Assembly: GCF_900002575.1 (NCBI RefSeq)
Contig: NZ_LN650648.1
Span: 2,519,565 to 2,583,564 of the forward strand
DNA length: 64,000 nt
From: Romboutsia hominis
GTDB lineage: Bacteria > Bacillota > Clostridia > Peptostreptococcales > Peptostreptococcaceae
Reading direction: 5' to 3'
Program-made: the position numbers and the translations under genes
In this document: one piece after another, positions 33,965 to 43,890 of the stretch
How the letters are laid out: the number at the start of each line of letters is the position of its first letter
How positions within the stretch are numbered: the first letter of the stretch is position 1
The notes under the pieces: generated by a model
Told to the model about the DNA's origin: nothing
The model's input: only the letters and a program-made list of their open reading frames with translations
Databases searched by the model: none

Positions 33965-35722
33965 TTATATGTTAACACTATATGACTTTGACTTTTCAAA
34001 AACTTTGTTATCATCATCATAGACAAATAAAATTATATTTTTTATCTCTTTTATATCAGCATGTATATCTTCTTTTAACTTTAATATATCGAATCTAAAT
34101 GGTTCAAAATGAACATATTTTATTATATGCTTAGCTGGTTTATTTTCAAACTGTGGTATATATTTTAATATGTTATCTTCATTTTGTAAGAACATATGAC
34201 ATCTATTTTTAAAATCTTCTACATCTTCTTTATTGAATATTTGAGGTAAATTTGAAGTTTTACCTAATGATATATAATCATACTTTAATATATCATTAAA
34301 TAATTCATTTTTATCATTTATCTTATCGTTGTAGAAATCTAATAATATTTTATATAATTGATTCTTACCTTGTGCTACATCAAAATACCCATTTTCATCA
34401 AAGTAAGTTGCAAATTCTTCAAAGAATTTAAATGGACTTTGCTCATAATAATTATGTATTATGTATCTCATTGACAATACAAAGTTTTTAGAGTTATAGT
34501 ATCTTTCTAGTATTTCTTCTATATCTTTTAACTTTATCATTTCGCTATAACTTATATAATCATTATATAATACTTCATATGGTGTATAATCTTTGTATCT
34601 ATATCCATGTTCTTTTGCAGTATTTCTTATACCAGTTCCTTTTATCATCTTTAAGAACCCTAATTGTATATGCTCTATACCTAAATTAAATACATCATTA
34701 AATGAATTTTCAAAGCTTGCATAATCTTCATATGGAAGTCCCGCTATTAAATCTAAATGTTGATGTATATTTCTATACGATGCTACTTTTTTAACTGCAT
34801 AAGATAATTTTTCAAAATCATCTCTTCTTCCAACTGCATCAAGAGTTTTCTGGTTTGTACTTTGTACTCCTATTTCAAATTGGAATAACCCTTCTTTGCA
34901 ATCTTTTAAGAAGTTTAATGTTTCCTCATCTAATAAGTGTGCTGTGACTTCAAAATGATATGTTGTATAACCATTGTCATTTTCCATAAGGAAATTCATT
35001 ATTTCTTGTGCAAACTTCTTGTTAGCATTGAAAGTTCTGTCTATAAACTTTATTTGAGATACCCTTGCATCTATTAATGCCTTTAAATCTTTTTTTACTC
35101 TATCTATACTAAAATATCTTAATCCTTCAAGTGTTGAAGATAAGCAGTATTGGCAATTAAAAGGACACCCTCTAGATGTTTCATAGTAAACAATTCTATT
35201 TTCATATTCTGCTGGATTTAAATGATCATAAGGACTAGGTATTTCATCTAGATTTTGTAATAATTCCTTAGGTTTAGTTACAACTATCTCATCGTTATTT
35301 CTATAAACTATACCTTCTACATCTTCTAAAGATTTTTGTCCTTTTAGATACATTACCAAATCTCTAAAAACTAATTCTCCCTCTCCATAAAGTATATAGT
35401 CTACAAATGAGTGCTTTTCCATAAAGCTTTCGCTATCATAAGTTACCTCTGGCCCACCTAGAGCTATCTTTATACTTGGCTTTACTTTCTTTATATTATG
35501 GCATAATCTAACTATATCGTTTACGTTCCATATATAAGTTGAAAATAGTATTACATCATAATCATGTTTGTGTATATCTTTTAATATATAATCTAAATCA
35601 TTATTTATTGTATATTCTTTTAAATCTACTTCTACTAAGTCTTTTACAAACTCTTTTAAATATCTTATTGCTAAATTTGTATGTATAAATTTTGAATTTA
35701 ACGTTGTTAATAAAATTTTCAA
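33965..35722 (-). CDS. B12-binding domain radical SAM protein (DUF4080 type)
   Basis: The 585-residue protein begins with a cobalamin-binding Rossmann domain (about 1-140). The radical SAM motif follows with C186, C190 and C193 (SRGCPFNCQYC), and a long C-terminal DUF4080-like region completes it. Such enzymes use B12 and SAM for methylation or rearrangement, and the substrate is unknown. Initiation is at TTG, 6 nt after GAGGTG. The domain order matches methylthiotransferase-unrelated, uncharacterised clostridial homologues. It is transcribed divergently from the 66-residue gene at 35886. Confidence 0.88.
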   Translation of the reverse strand: MKILLTTLNSKFIHTNLAIRYLKEFVKDLVEVDLKEYTINNDLDYILKDIHKHDYDVILFSTYIWNVNDIVRLCHNIKKVKPSIKIALGGPEVTYDSESFMEKHSFVDYILYGEGELVFRDLVMYLKGQKSLEDVEGIVYRNNDEIVVTKPKELLQNLDEIPSPYDHLNPAEYENRIVYYETSRGCPFNCQYCLSSTLEGLRYFSIDRVKKDLKALIDARVSQIKFIDRTFNANKKFAQEIMNFLMENDNGYTTYHFEVTAHLLDEETLNFLKDCKEGLFQFEIGVQSTNQKTLDAVGRRDDFEKLSYAVKKVASYRNIHQHLDLIAGLPYEDYASFENSFNDVFNLGIEHIQLGFLKMIKGTGIRNTAKEHGYRYKDYTPYEVLYNDYISYSEMIKLKDIEEILERYYNSKNFVLSMRYIIHNYYEQSPFKFFEEFATYFDENGYFDVAQGKNQLYKILLDFYNDKINDKNELFNDILKYDYISLGKTSNLPQIFNKEDVEDFKNRCHMFLQNEDNILKYIPQFENKPAKHIIKYVHFEPFRFDILKLKEDIHADIKEIKNIILFVYDDDNKVFEKSKSYSVNI

Positions 35723-35885
35723 TTATTTCACCTCTTTTTTCATTTATGCTATGATTTTCTGTACATTTTAGGTTAAAATACTATATGTAGTATATTATCA
35801 TTTTTTTCTTTAATAGAAGGTTTTTTAAACCTTTTTGTAGAATAATAGTATCATAATTATATCTAATTTAGAAAGGAAGTTTTTT

Positions 35886-36086
35886 ATGGAATTAATCGAT
35901 CAAGTATCTATCAATGCCTTATCAAAAAGGGACTTATTGCTTATTATAAAAGCCTTAGAGTATACAAATGAAAATACTGGACTTAATGAATTTATAGATT
36001 TAAGAAACAGTATAATAAAAGAACTATGCTTTTTAACTAACACTAGCGAAGAAGATTTTGTTAATTACCTAGAAAATACTAACTAA
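35886..36086 (+). CDS. Small hypothetical protein (66 aa)
   Basis: The short acidic, soluble protein has no cysteine cluster, membrane segment or recognisable motif (SKRDLLLIIKALEYTNENTG, then a helical C terminus). The ATG follows AAAGGAAG with good spacing and codon use looks normal, which supports a real gene. Its last four bases overlap the stop of the convergent gene at 36083. Confidence 0.65.
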   Translation: MELIDQVSINALSKRDLLLIIKALEYTNENTGLNEFIDLRNSIIKELCFLTNTSEEDFVNYLENTN

Positions 36087-37021
36087 GATTTTTTAAATTT
36101 AAGATTATATATTCCTGATTTAGCTTTGACTCCTATCTCAAGAATATCATTTTTAAAATCTTTTTTTATAATTTCAATTTGATTAAATATCGGATCTATA
36201 GTAATTTCCCCTACTTCTAATTTAATTAGGGATCTTGGATCTACACGATTATTATAAATCTTTTTGTTAATTATATATTTTCTTAGTTTAATTACATATT
36301 CAGCCATTGATAAGGTGAAGTCTATATTGTTTATATTTAAATTCTCTTCGAAGTTTAGTATAGATAGTATAGATTTTTTTATACTTAATATTCCATTATC
36401 ACTTATTTCCCTATCTTCAATATATATATCATACAATACATTTAACATATTTATTAATACTTTATCTTCTTCGTATTCATATACTTTTAAATCTATATAC
36501 TTGTCTATTATTTGTATTGCTTTAATTCGTTCCATTTGAAACTTAACTACTTGAGATTTATCTAATTCCATTGTAAATCCTATAATTTTTTCTTTTGCAC
36601 TTTGCAATAATTCTTCATATTCTACATTTTTATTTTCTATTAATTTATGGATTATAATATTATAGCAAATAGCACTTAATATATACTCATATGTATTTTC
36701 TTCTATTTTAAGAAACCTTATATACTTACTCACTAAATCAATAACAACTTCTTCACTTTTATCTGCGTTTGTGTTTGAAAGTATTACTGGAAGTAATATA
36801 TTTATTATATTTTTACTACTTAACTTCTCTCCATAAAATTTATAGTATATTAATTCATCTCTTAGTCTATTGCTATCTATATATACATATCTCTGTATTT
36901 TATCATCAATAAGACATTTTGTATTTATTATTATTAAATCTTTTAATGATTTGTCATTCATTTCAAATGCTGATATATATGCATTTTTTATATTATTTTC
37001 TATTGTAGTATTAGCTATCAT
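36083..37021 (-). CDS. Hypothetical protein (312 aa)
   Basis: This is a helical, lysine- and isoleucine-rich soluble protein with no recognised domain. Residues after about 265 form a short strand-rich tail (VGEITIDPIFNQIEIIKKDF...). The start at 37021 is preferred because AGAAAGG lies 8 nt upstream. An in-frame ATG 18 nt earlier has no ribosome site. It lies alone between argS and the small convergent gene. No function is proposed. Confidence 0.7.
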   Translation of the reverse strand: MIANTTIENNIKNAYISAFEMNDKSLKDLIIINTKCLIDDKIQRYVYIDSNRLRDELIYYKFYGEKLSSKNIINILLPVILSNTNADKSEEVVIDLVSKYIRFLKIEENTYEYILSAICYNIIIHKLIENKNVEYEELLQSAKEKIIGFTMELDKSQVVKFQMERIKAIQIIDKYIDLKVYEYEEDKVLINMLNVLYDIYIEDREISDNGILSIKKSILSILNFEENLNINNIDFTLSMAEYVIKLRKYIINKKIYNNRVDPRSLIKLEVGEITIDPIFNQIEIIKKDFKNDILEIGVKAKSGIYNLKFKKS

Positions 37022-37110
37022 ACTCTTAACCTTTCTCATATGAAACTCTATATTACTTTATTGTTATCATCTATTATACTTAATATACTTTGCTTTGACT
37101 AACCAAAAAA

Positions 37111-37131
37111 AAGAGACAGTTTTTCACTGCC
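37111..37131 (-). terminator. Terminator-like hairpin downstream of argS (distal)
   Basis: The minus-strand stem GGCAGT/ACTGTC is followed by a TCTTTTTTTT run. Confidence 0.65.
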
Positions 37132-37224
37132 ATTTTAAAACTTAATTATATTTAATAAACTATATAAATTATTACTAATTATATTTTTACATAAATTTAA
37201 AATAAATATATTAGAAAATATTAT

Positions 37225-37261
37225 AGTGGTAACTAGAACCAATAGTTTTAGCTACCACTGT
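37225..37261 (-). terminator. Hairpin directly after argS
   Basis: AGTGGTAGCTA/TAGTTACCACT (with a wobble pair) forms a strong stem 46 nt past the argS stop, without a good T run. With the hairpin at 37111 it probably completes termination. Confidence 0.5.
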
Positions 37262-37306
37262 ATATTATATCTAAATTATAATATTAATTTTTAATCAATA
37301 TTATAA

Positions 37307-39007
37307 TTACATTCTTTCTGGTGCATGCATACCTAATAACTTAAGAGCATTCTCTATTGTTTGTCTAGTAGCAGCAACTAAAGCAAGTCTTGCTTTTCTT
37401 AATTCAACATCTTCAACTAATATGGCATTGTCATGGTAAAATTTATTGAATGCTTGTGCTAAATCTAATACAAATCTAGTTATTATGTGTGGTTCATTCT
37501 TTCTTAAAGCATTAAGTATAGACTTGTTGAAAGATGCTATAACCTTTAATACTTCTGAACTATCTTCATCATTTAATAATTCATAATTTATATCTGTAGT
37601 TATTTCTTCATTAGCTTTTCTTAAAACTGCACAACATCTTGCATGAGTATATTGAACGTATGGTCCAGTTTCTCCATCAAAGCTTAAAGTTCTTTCCCAT
37701 GAGAATGTATAATCTTTTATTCTGCTGTTAGATAGCTCTTGGAACACAACAGCTCCAACACCTACTTGCTTAGCTATTTCATCAACATTTAATGCATTAG
37801 GATTTTTAGCTAACATTGTTTCTTTTGTTTTTTCTATAGCTTGCTTTAATACGTCTTCTAAGAATACTACTCTACCTTTTCTTGTAGACATTGTTCCATT
37901 TTCTAAAGCAACCATACCAAATGGTACATGTACCATATCTTTAGCCCATTCAAATCCAACTAATTCTAGAACTTTGAATAATTGTTGGAAATGTAAGCTT
38001 TGTTGAGAACCAACTACATATATACACTTGTCGAAATCATAATTATTCTTTCTATAAACTGCAGCTGCTAAGTCTCTAGTCATGTATAATGTTGAACCAT
38101 CATTTTTAGTTATAAGAGCTGGTGGCATATTGAATTCTTCTAACTCAACAACATTTGTTCCTTGAGATTCTTTTAATAATCCTTTTTCTTTTATAGTTTC
38201 TATTACTGAGTCCATTTTGTCAGAGTAGAAACTTTCTCCATTATATGAATCAAACTCTATATCTAATAAGTCATAAACTCTAGCAAATTCTTTTAAACTT
38301 TCATCTCTGAACCATTGCCATAATGCTTTAGCTTCAGCATCTCCATTTTCTAATTTAGTGAACCAAGCTCTTGCCTCATCTTCCATCTCTGGGTGCTTTT
38401 CAGCTTCATCATGGAATTGTATGTATAATTTTAATAATTCTGGTATTGGGTTGGCTTCTACAGCTTCTTTACTACCCCATAATTTGAAAGCCACTATTAA
38501 CTTACCAAATTGAGTTCCGTAGTCTCCTAAGTGATTTATTCTTACTGTATTGTATCCTTGAGAATCATATATTTTGTATAAAGAATTTCCTATAACAGTA
38601 GTTCTTATATGCCCTATATGGAATGGCTTAGCGATATTTGGAGATGAGAAGTCTATTACAACTGTCTTATCCTTTCCTAAATCACTGTGTCCGTACTTTT
38701 CTTTTTGAGTTAAAACATCATTTATAACATTTTTAGCTAATTGAGATTTGTCAACGAAGAAGTTAACATATCCTCCTAAAGGTAATACCTTAGATATTGC
38801 TCCTTTAGCTTCTATTTTTTCTGCTAATTCTGCCGCTATCATATTTGGAGCTTTTCTAAATACTTTTGCTAATTTAAAGCAAGGAAATGCATAATCTCCC
38901 ATTTCTTTGTTTGGTGGTACTTCTATAAGACCAACTATTTCTTCTAATGTTAAATCTTCTATGTTTTCTTTTAAGCAGTTTGCTATTTCTATCTTAAAAT
39001 CTTGCAT
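37307..39007 (-). CDS. argS: Arginyl-tRNA synthetase
   Basis: This class I enzyme charges tRNA-Arg. The 566 residues have an N-terminal Arg_tRNA_synt_N domain, HIGH at 130-133 (KPFHIGHIR), an MSTRKG motif in place of KMSKS around residue 380 and a C-terminal DALR anticodon-binding domain ending in LLGMHAPERM. The length is normal. The ATG follows GAGGAGA. It is a single-gene unit. No T-box was seen upstream. Confidence 0.97.
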   Translation of the reverse strand: MQDFKIEIANCLKENIEDLTLEEIVGLIEVPPNKEMGDYAFPCFKLAKVFRKAPNMIAAELAEKIEAKGAISKVLPLGGYVNFFVDKSQLAKNVINDVLTQKEKYGHSDLGKDKTVVIDFSSPNIAKPFHIGHIRTTVIGNSLYKIYDSQGYNTVRINHLGDYGTQFGKLIVAFKLWGSKEAVEANPIPELLKLYIQFHDEAEKHPEMEDEARAWFTKLENGDAEAKALWQWFRDESLKEFARVYDLLDIEFDSYNGESFYSDKMDSVIETIKEKGLLKESQGTNVVELEEFNMPPALITKNDGSTLYMTRDLAAAVYRKNNYDFDKCIYVVGSQQSLHFQQLFKVLELVGFEWAKDMVHVPFGMVALENGTMSTRKGRVVFLEDVLKQAIEKTKETMLAKNPNALNVDEIAKQVGVGAVVFQELSNSRIKDYTFSWERTLSFDGETGPYVQYTHARCCAVLRKANEEITTDINYELLNDEDSSEVLKVIASFNKSILNALRKNEPHIITRFVLDLAQAFNKFYHDNAILVEDVELRKARLALVAATRQTIENALKLLGMHAPERM

Positions 39008-39174
39008 TATATTTCTCCTCTCATATTCTTATTATTTTATGGTAAATCAATTTATGAGTTTTTTCAAGTTATTTGGTTTATTTATTAACTATATTTTAGC
39101 AATATTCTTATTTATAATACAATTTTGTATAAGTTAATTATTCCATTTAAATTTAAAATAAAAATTTACTTTAC

Positions 39175-39618
39175 TTATAGTTCTTTTTCACTTATTACTT
39201 TTATTCCATTTTCTATTAATAATGCAGCAGTAACTCCTAAGCCGTCCTTCTTTTTACCTGCAAAACTTCCATCATATATATAACTTGAACCACAAGATGG
39301 ACTTCCATCTTTTAATATAGCCTCTTTGCAGTTATATAATTTAGCTATTTTTAAAGCTTCATCTGCTCCATTTCTAAACTTTTTAGTTACATCCAATCTT
39401 TGCTTATTAATTACACTTGCTTTTCCTTTTATAACATCATATCCATCTAGTTTAACTATTTCTGAAGGTTCTCTTGGTGTGCTCATTCCTCCTAATTGTT
39501 CTGGACACACTATTATAAACTCTTTACCTTCTAAGAACTTTTTTACATTTTCATTTTTATTATTTTCTCCATTGTACTTACAATTTATTCCAAGTAAGCA
39601 TGCTGATACTAAAATCAT
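39175..39618 (-). CDS. DUF523 family protein
   Basis: The 147-residue protein begins MILVSACLLGINCKYNG, with the conserved cysteines of DUF523 (SACLLG...C-Y) and the later LKDGSPSCGSSYIYDG motif. Cysteine positions suggest a metal or thiol role, possibly 2-thiouracil desulfidase-like chemistry as described for some DUF523 proteins. The upstream in-frame ATG (39669) would add 17 poorly conserved residues. AAGGTGG lies correctly before 39618, so the shorter form is chosen. It is located after mutS2. Confidence 0.85.
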   Translation of the reverse strand: MILVSACLLGINCKYNGENNKNENVKKFLEGKEFIIVCPEQLGGMSTPREPSEIVKLDGYDVIKGKASVINKQRLDVTKKFRNGADEALKIAKLYNCKEAILKDGSPSCGSSYIYDGSFAGKKKDGLGVTAALLIENGIKVISEKEL

Positions 39619-39715
39619 ATTGTACCACCTTATATATATTACTTTTATAAAAAATTTGCTATATCGCAAAATTATATATTTTAAACATCTAACGATATAG
39701 TGAACAAATCATTTT

Positions 39716-42094
39716 TTATTTTAGATTTACGATAGTAACTCCAGCTCCACCTTCTCCATATTGTCCAGCTCTTTGAGACTTAACATGTCTATTTCTCTTT
39801 AATACATCTTGTAGTCCAGATTTTAATACTCCAGTTCCTACGCCATGTATAACAGTTACCATTTCAAGGCCAGCTACATAAGCATCATCTAAATATTTTT
39901 CAACTTCCATTATAGCCTCTTCTAAATTCATACCTCTTAAATCTACTTCGCTTTTTACTCTTCCTGATTTAGCTTTTATTATACTTCTTGTTGATTTAGT
40001 GATTGTTGTTTTAGGGTCTTTTTTAACTTTTTGAAGAGACTTAAACGGTAGATTCATCTTCATTATTCCTATTTGAACAACAGCTTCTTTTTTATTGTTA
40101 TCAACTGAAACAACGCTACCTTGTTGATTTAAAGTTATAACTTTTACTTCTTCCCCAACTTTTAAGTCTTTTACTTCTTTACTTGATACTTTAGGAACAA
40201 TCATGCTCTTAACAGTTGGTTGAAGACTTCCCATTGAACTAGATATTTCTTTTCTAAGCGCCTCTATCCTTTGATTCTTTTCTTTAGATGCTCTTTCTTT
40301 TTCTAGTTCTCTAAGTTCTTTTACTATTAAATCTACTTCTTCTTTTGCTTGTCTTGTTATTCTAAAGGCTTCTTGTCTTGCTCTTTCCATTATCTTTTCT
40401 TTTTGTTCACTCATTTTCGCAAGCTTTTCATCGTACTCAGCCTTTAGCTTTTCTATTTCTGACTTTAATTTTTCGGCTTCTTCTCTATCTTCTTCAGCTT
40501 TAACTCTATTTTTCTCTACATTTTGAAGCACATCTTCTATTGCTATATTATCACTATCTATAAACTCTCTAGCTCTACTTATTACATAATCACTTAGCCC
40601 TAACTTTCTAGAAATCTCAAAGGCATTTGATTTCCCTGGAACACCTATAAGTAATCTATACGTAGGACTTAAAGTTTCTAAGTCAAAATCAACAGCTGCA
40701 TTTTCAACACCTTCTTTAGTAAGTGCATAGTTCTTTAATTCACTATAGTGTGTTGTAGCTATACATTTAGCTCCAATGCTTTTTACATCTTCAAGTATAG
40801 CTATTGCAAGAGCCGCTCCTTCTATTGGGTCAGTTCCAGCTCCAAGCTCGTCAAATATTACTAAAGAGTCTTCTGTTACTTCTTTTAATATAGATACTAT
40901 ATTTGTCATATGAGATGAAAATGTAGATAAGCTTTGCTCTATACTTTGCTCATCACCAATATCTGCAAATACATTATCATATACACACATACTACTTCCA
41001 AAATCAGCAGGTATGTGAAGTCCACTTTGATTCATAAGTGCAAATAAACCAACAGTTTTGATAGTTACAGTTTTACCACCTGTATTAGGTCCTGTTATAA
41101 GTAATGTATGGAATTCTCTCCCTAAATAAATTGAGTTTGGAACAACAGTATCTTTATCTAGTAATGGATGTCTTCCCTTTTTTATATTTATAAATTTATC
41201 TTCATTTAAAGTAGGTTCTATACCTCTCATTTGTATAGATAATTTTCCCTTAGCAAAAGCAAAGTCTAATCTTCCTAATATCTCTTGGTTAGCTAATAGT
41301 TCATTACTTATTTCTCCTACCTTAGAAGATAATTCTGCTAATATTTTTTCTATCTCTTCTTTTTCTTGAAGTCTTAATTGCCTTAATTCATTATTCATAT
41401 CAACTATACTCATAGGCTCTATAAATAATGTTGCTCCAGATGATGATTGATCATGGACAATACCAGCTACTTGTGATCTATATTCAGCTTTTACTGGCAC
41501 AACAAATCTATCTCCTCTTACAGATATAATTGCATCTTGTAAGTACTTTTGATATGTAGTTGAAGATATTATTGAGTTTAACTTAGATCTTATAGATTGA
41601 TTCTTTTGCACTATTCTTCTTCTTATATTTCTAAGCTCACTAGATGCATTATCAGATATTTCTACCTCACTTATTATTGCATTGAAAATTTCTTCTTCTA
41701 AATCTCTATATGTGTATAAAGAATTTGATAGGGATTGTATTATTGGGTAGTTAAAATCTTCTTCTTCACTAGATGCTAAATTATTACTAAGCATTCTGGC
41801 TACTCTTAAAGTATTTCCTATCATTAGTAAGCTACCTGGGTCTAATGCTGCCCCTACACTTGCTCTCTTTACCTTATCTTCTATATCGTATATTCCCTGT
41901 AATCCAACAAAACCTCTTTTTATAAGTATGGCTTGTGCCTCACTTGTTTCCTCTAATCTTGACTTAACTTCATTAAAGTCAGAACTTGGTGTTAGTTTTT
42001 CTATGTATCTCATACCTAATGAAGATGATGCTTTGCTTTTCAATAGGTCTATTATTTTATCAAATTCTAAAACCTTTAGTGCTTTTGAATTCAT
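39716..42094 (-). CDS. mutS2: Endonuclease MutS2
   Basis: MutS2 is a MutS-like ATPase with a nuclease tail, linked to suppression of recombination and, in Bacillus, to rescue of collided ribosomes. The 792 residues show the Walker A GPNTGGKT at 335-342, DELGAGTDP Walker B, a long coiled-coil (about 515-625), a KOW-like region and a C-terminal Smr domain with VDLRGMNLEEA and VIHGVGTGVLK. The ATG follows AAGGAGG. The length is standard. Confidence 0.96.
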   Translation of the reverse strand: MNSKALKVLEFDKIIDLLKSKASSSLGMRYIEKLTPSSDFNEVKSRLEETSEAQAILIKRGFVGLQGIYDIEDKVKRASVGAALDPGSLLMIGNTLRVARMLSNNLASSEEEDFNYPIIQSLSNSLYTYRDLEEEIFNAIISEVEISDNASSELRNIRRRIVQKNQSIRSKLNSIISSTTYQKYLQDAIISVRGDRFVVPVKAEYRSQVAGIVHDQSSSGATLFIEPMSIVDMNNELRQLRLQEKEEIEKILAELSSKVGEISNELLANQEILGRLDFAFAKGKLSIQMRGIEPTLNEDKFINIKKGRHPLLDKDTVVPNSIYLGREFHTLLITGPNTGGKTVTIKTVGLFALMNQSGLHIPADFGSSMCVYDNVFADIGDEQSIEQSLSTFSSHMTNIVSILKEVTEDSLVIFDELGAGTDPIEGAALAIAILEDVKSIGAKCIATTHYSELKNYALTKEGVENAAVDFDLETLSPTYRLLIGVPGKSNAFEISRKLGLSDYVISRAREFIDSDNIAIEDVLQNVEKNRVKAEEDREEAEKLKSEIEKLKAEYDEKLAKMSEQKEKIMERARQEAFRITRQAKEEVDLIVKELRELEKERASKEKNQRIEALRKEISSSMGSLQPTVKSMIVPKVSSKEVKDLKVGEEVKVITLNQQGSVVSVDNNKKEAVVQIGIMKMNLPFKSLQKVKKDPKTTITKSTRSIIKAKSGRVKSEVDLRGMNLEEAIMEVEKYLDDAYVAGLEMVTVIHGVGTGVLKSGLQDVLKRNRHVKSQRAGQYGEGGAGVTIVNLK

Positions 42095-42266
42095 TATTTC
42101 CTCCTTGAATCTATATCTATATAATTACGTTTATTTTATGTATATTTGTATTATACTATTTGTATAGCTAACTAATATTATACATAAATATAGTTGTTTA
42201 TAATAGGATAAAAACTGTATTTTGCTATATATATAAACTTATTAGTTTCAAAACTAACTATTTATT

Positions 42267-42295
42267 TTGGAATATATTAGATTTAGTGTTATAAT
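42267..42295 (+). promoter_or_regulatory. Promoter of pepD
   Basis: TTGGAA (42267-42272) and TATAAT (42290-42295) are 17 nt apart, about 80 nt upstream of the start codon. Confidence 0.7.
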
Positions 42296-42376
42296 ATAAT
42301 TATATTATTTAAGTTTCATGCTTTTTACTTAGCATATACTTAAATATTTAATTTCATCTAAAAGGAGTGAATACTT

Positions 42377-43831
42377 ATGGAAAACGTATTAAAAGGTTTA
42401 AATCCAGAGCTTGTTTTTAATTATTTTGAAGAGATATCTCAGATACCTCGTGGTTCTGGAAATGAAAAAGCTATAAGTGATTATCTAAAAAAATTTGGTG
42501 AAGACTTAGGCTTAGAAACTATCCAAGATGATGCGTTAAATATCATAATAAGAAAACCTGCTACAAAAGGATATGAAAACTGTCCAGGTGTTATACTTCA
42601 AGGTCATATGGATATGGTTTGTGAAAAAAATAAAAACACAGAACATGACTTTACTAAAGACCCAATAAAATTAAGAATAGAAGATGACATGATATATGCT
42701 ACAGGAACTACTCTTGGTGCTGATAACGGTATAGCTGTTGCTATGGGTATGGCTGTACTTGCATCTAATGATTTAGCACATCCTCAAATAGAAGTTTTAA
42801 TAACTTCAGATGAAGAGGCTGGAATGAGTGGAGCTATGGCTCTTGACGGTTCTAATCTTAAAGGACAATACATAATAAACCTTGATTCAGAAGAAGAAGG
42901 TTTCTTACTTGTAAGTTGTGCTGGTGGGGTTACTGCTCACTCTAAATTAAATGCTGAGTTTACCAATGTAGATGCTAACAAACAAGCTCTACTAGTTGAT
43001 ATAAAAGGACTTCTTGGTGGACACTCAGGAATGGATATAATAAAACAAAGAGCTAACTCTAATATATTAATGGGAAGACTTTTAAACTCATTATGTGTTG
43101 ACTTTGACTTAGCAAAAGTTGAAGGTGGTTCTAAAAACAATGCTATACCTCGTGAGTGCGAAGCTGTTATAGTAGTTGATAAGAATGATGTAGAAAAAGC
43201 TATGGCATGTATAAAAGAAATGGAAAACACTTTCATACATGAATTTGCTTCTTCTGATCCTGACATAGTTGTAGAATGTAAAGAAACTACTGTTGAAAAG
43301 GTTCTTACTAATGATTGTAAAAATAATGTAATAAGAACTTTAAACTTAATACCTAATGGAATCCAAACTATGAGTATGGATATAGAAGGACTTGTTGAAA
43401 GTTCTACTAACTTAGGTGTTGTTAGAACTCTTGAAAATGAAGTAACTTTTGAATGTGCTGTTAGAAGTTCAGTTACTTCTTTAAAAGAAAATATAACTAA
43501 TAAAATGAACTTATTATCTCAAACTTTAGGTGGAGAATTTACTTTAGAAAGTGATTACCCAGCATGGGAATATGCTAAAGGTTCTAAATTAGAAGATATA
43601 TGTGTCCATACTTATGAAAAATTAAATGGTAAAAAGCCTATTATAAAAGCTTTACATGCTGGTCTTGAATGTGGATTATTATTAGACAAAATGCCTCATG
43701 CACAAGCTATATCTTTTGGACCTAACATGTTTGAAGTTCATACACCAAATGAGCATTTAAGTATATCTTCAACTACTCGTACTTGGGAATACTTAGTTGC
43801 TATATTAAAATCAATGAATGAACATAACTAA
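42377..43831 (+). CDS. pepD: Aminoacyl-histidine dipeptidase (Xaa-His dipeptidase, M20 family)
   Basis: The cytosolic zinc dipeptidase has 484 residues of normal length. Metal-site motifs are GHMDMVCEK (H77, D79), TTLGADNGIA with the bridging aspartate near residue 116, the TSDEEAGMSGA glutamate pair near 146 and a late HAGLECG. The ATG follows AAAGGAGTG. It is a single-gene unit ending in a shared terminator. Confidence 0.95.
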   Translation: MENVLKGLNPELVFNYFEEISQIPRGSGNEKAISDYLKKFGEDLGLETIQDDALNIIIRKPATKGYENCPGVILQGHMDMVCEKNKNTEHDFTKDPIKLRIEDDMIYATGTTLGADNGIAVAMGMAVLASNDLAHPQIEVLITSDEEAGMSGAMALDGSNLKGQYIINLDSEEEGFLLVSCAGGVTAHSKLNAEFTNVDANKQALLVDIKGLLGGHSGMDIIKQRANSNILMGRLLNSLCVDFDLAKVEGGSKNNAIPRECEAVIVVDKNDVEKAMACIKEMENTFIHEFASSDPDIVVECKETTVEKVLTNDCKNNVIRTLNLIPNGIQTMSMDIEGLVESSTNLGVVRTLENEVTFECAVRSSVTSLKENITNKMNLLSQTLGGEFTLESDYPAWEYAKGSKLEDICVHTYEKLNGKKPIIKALHAGLECGLLLDKMPHAQAISFGPNMFEVHTPNEHLSISSTTRTWEYLVAILKSMNEHN

Positions 43832-43846
43832 GATTAGTTTCTTGTT

Positions 43847-43890
43847 AAACATAAAATAAGTAGGGAATTTGCCCTACTTATTTTATGTTT
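43847..43890. terminator. Bidirectional terminator between pepD and the DUF4179 gene
   Basis: The 19-bp arms AAACATAAAATAAGTAGGG and CCCTACTTATTTTATGTTT enclose a 6-nt loop. The right arm overlaps the stop codon of the convergent gene. Confidence 0.88.

Noticed and set aside
39619-39669. N-terminal extension of the DUF523 protein
   Set aside because: The extra 17 residues are not family-like, and the ribosome site AAGGTGG is positioned for the ATG at 39618.
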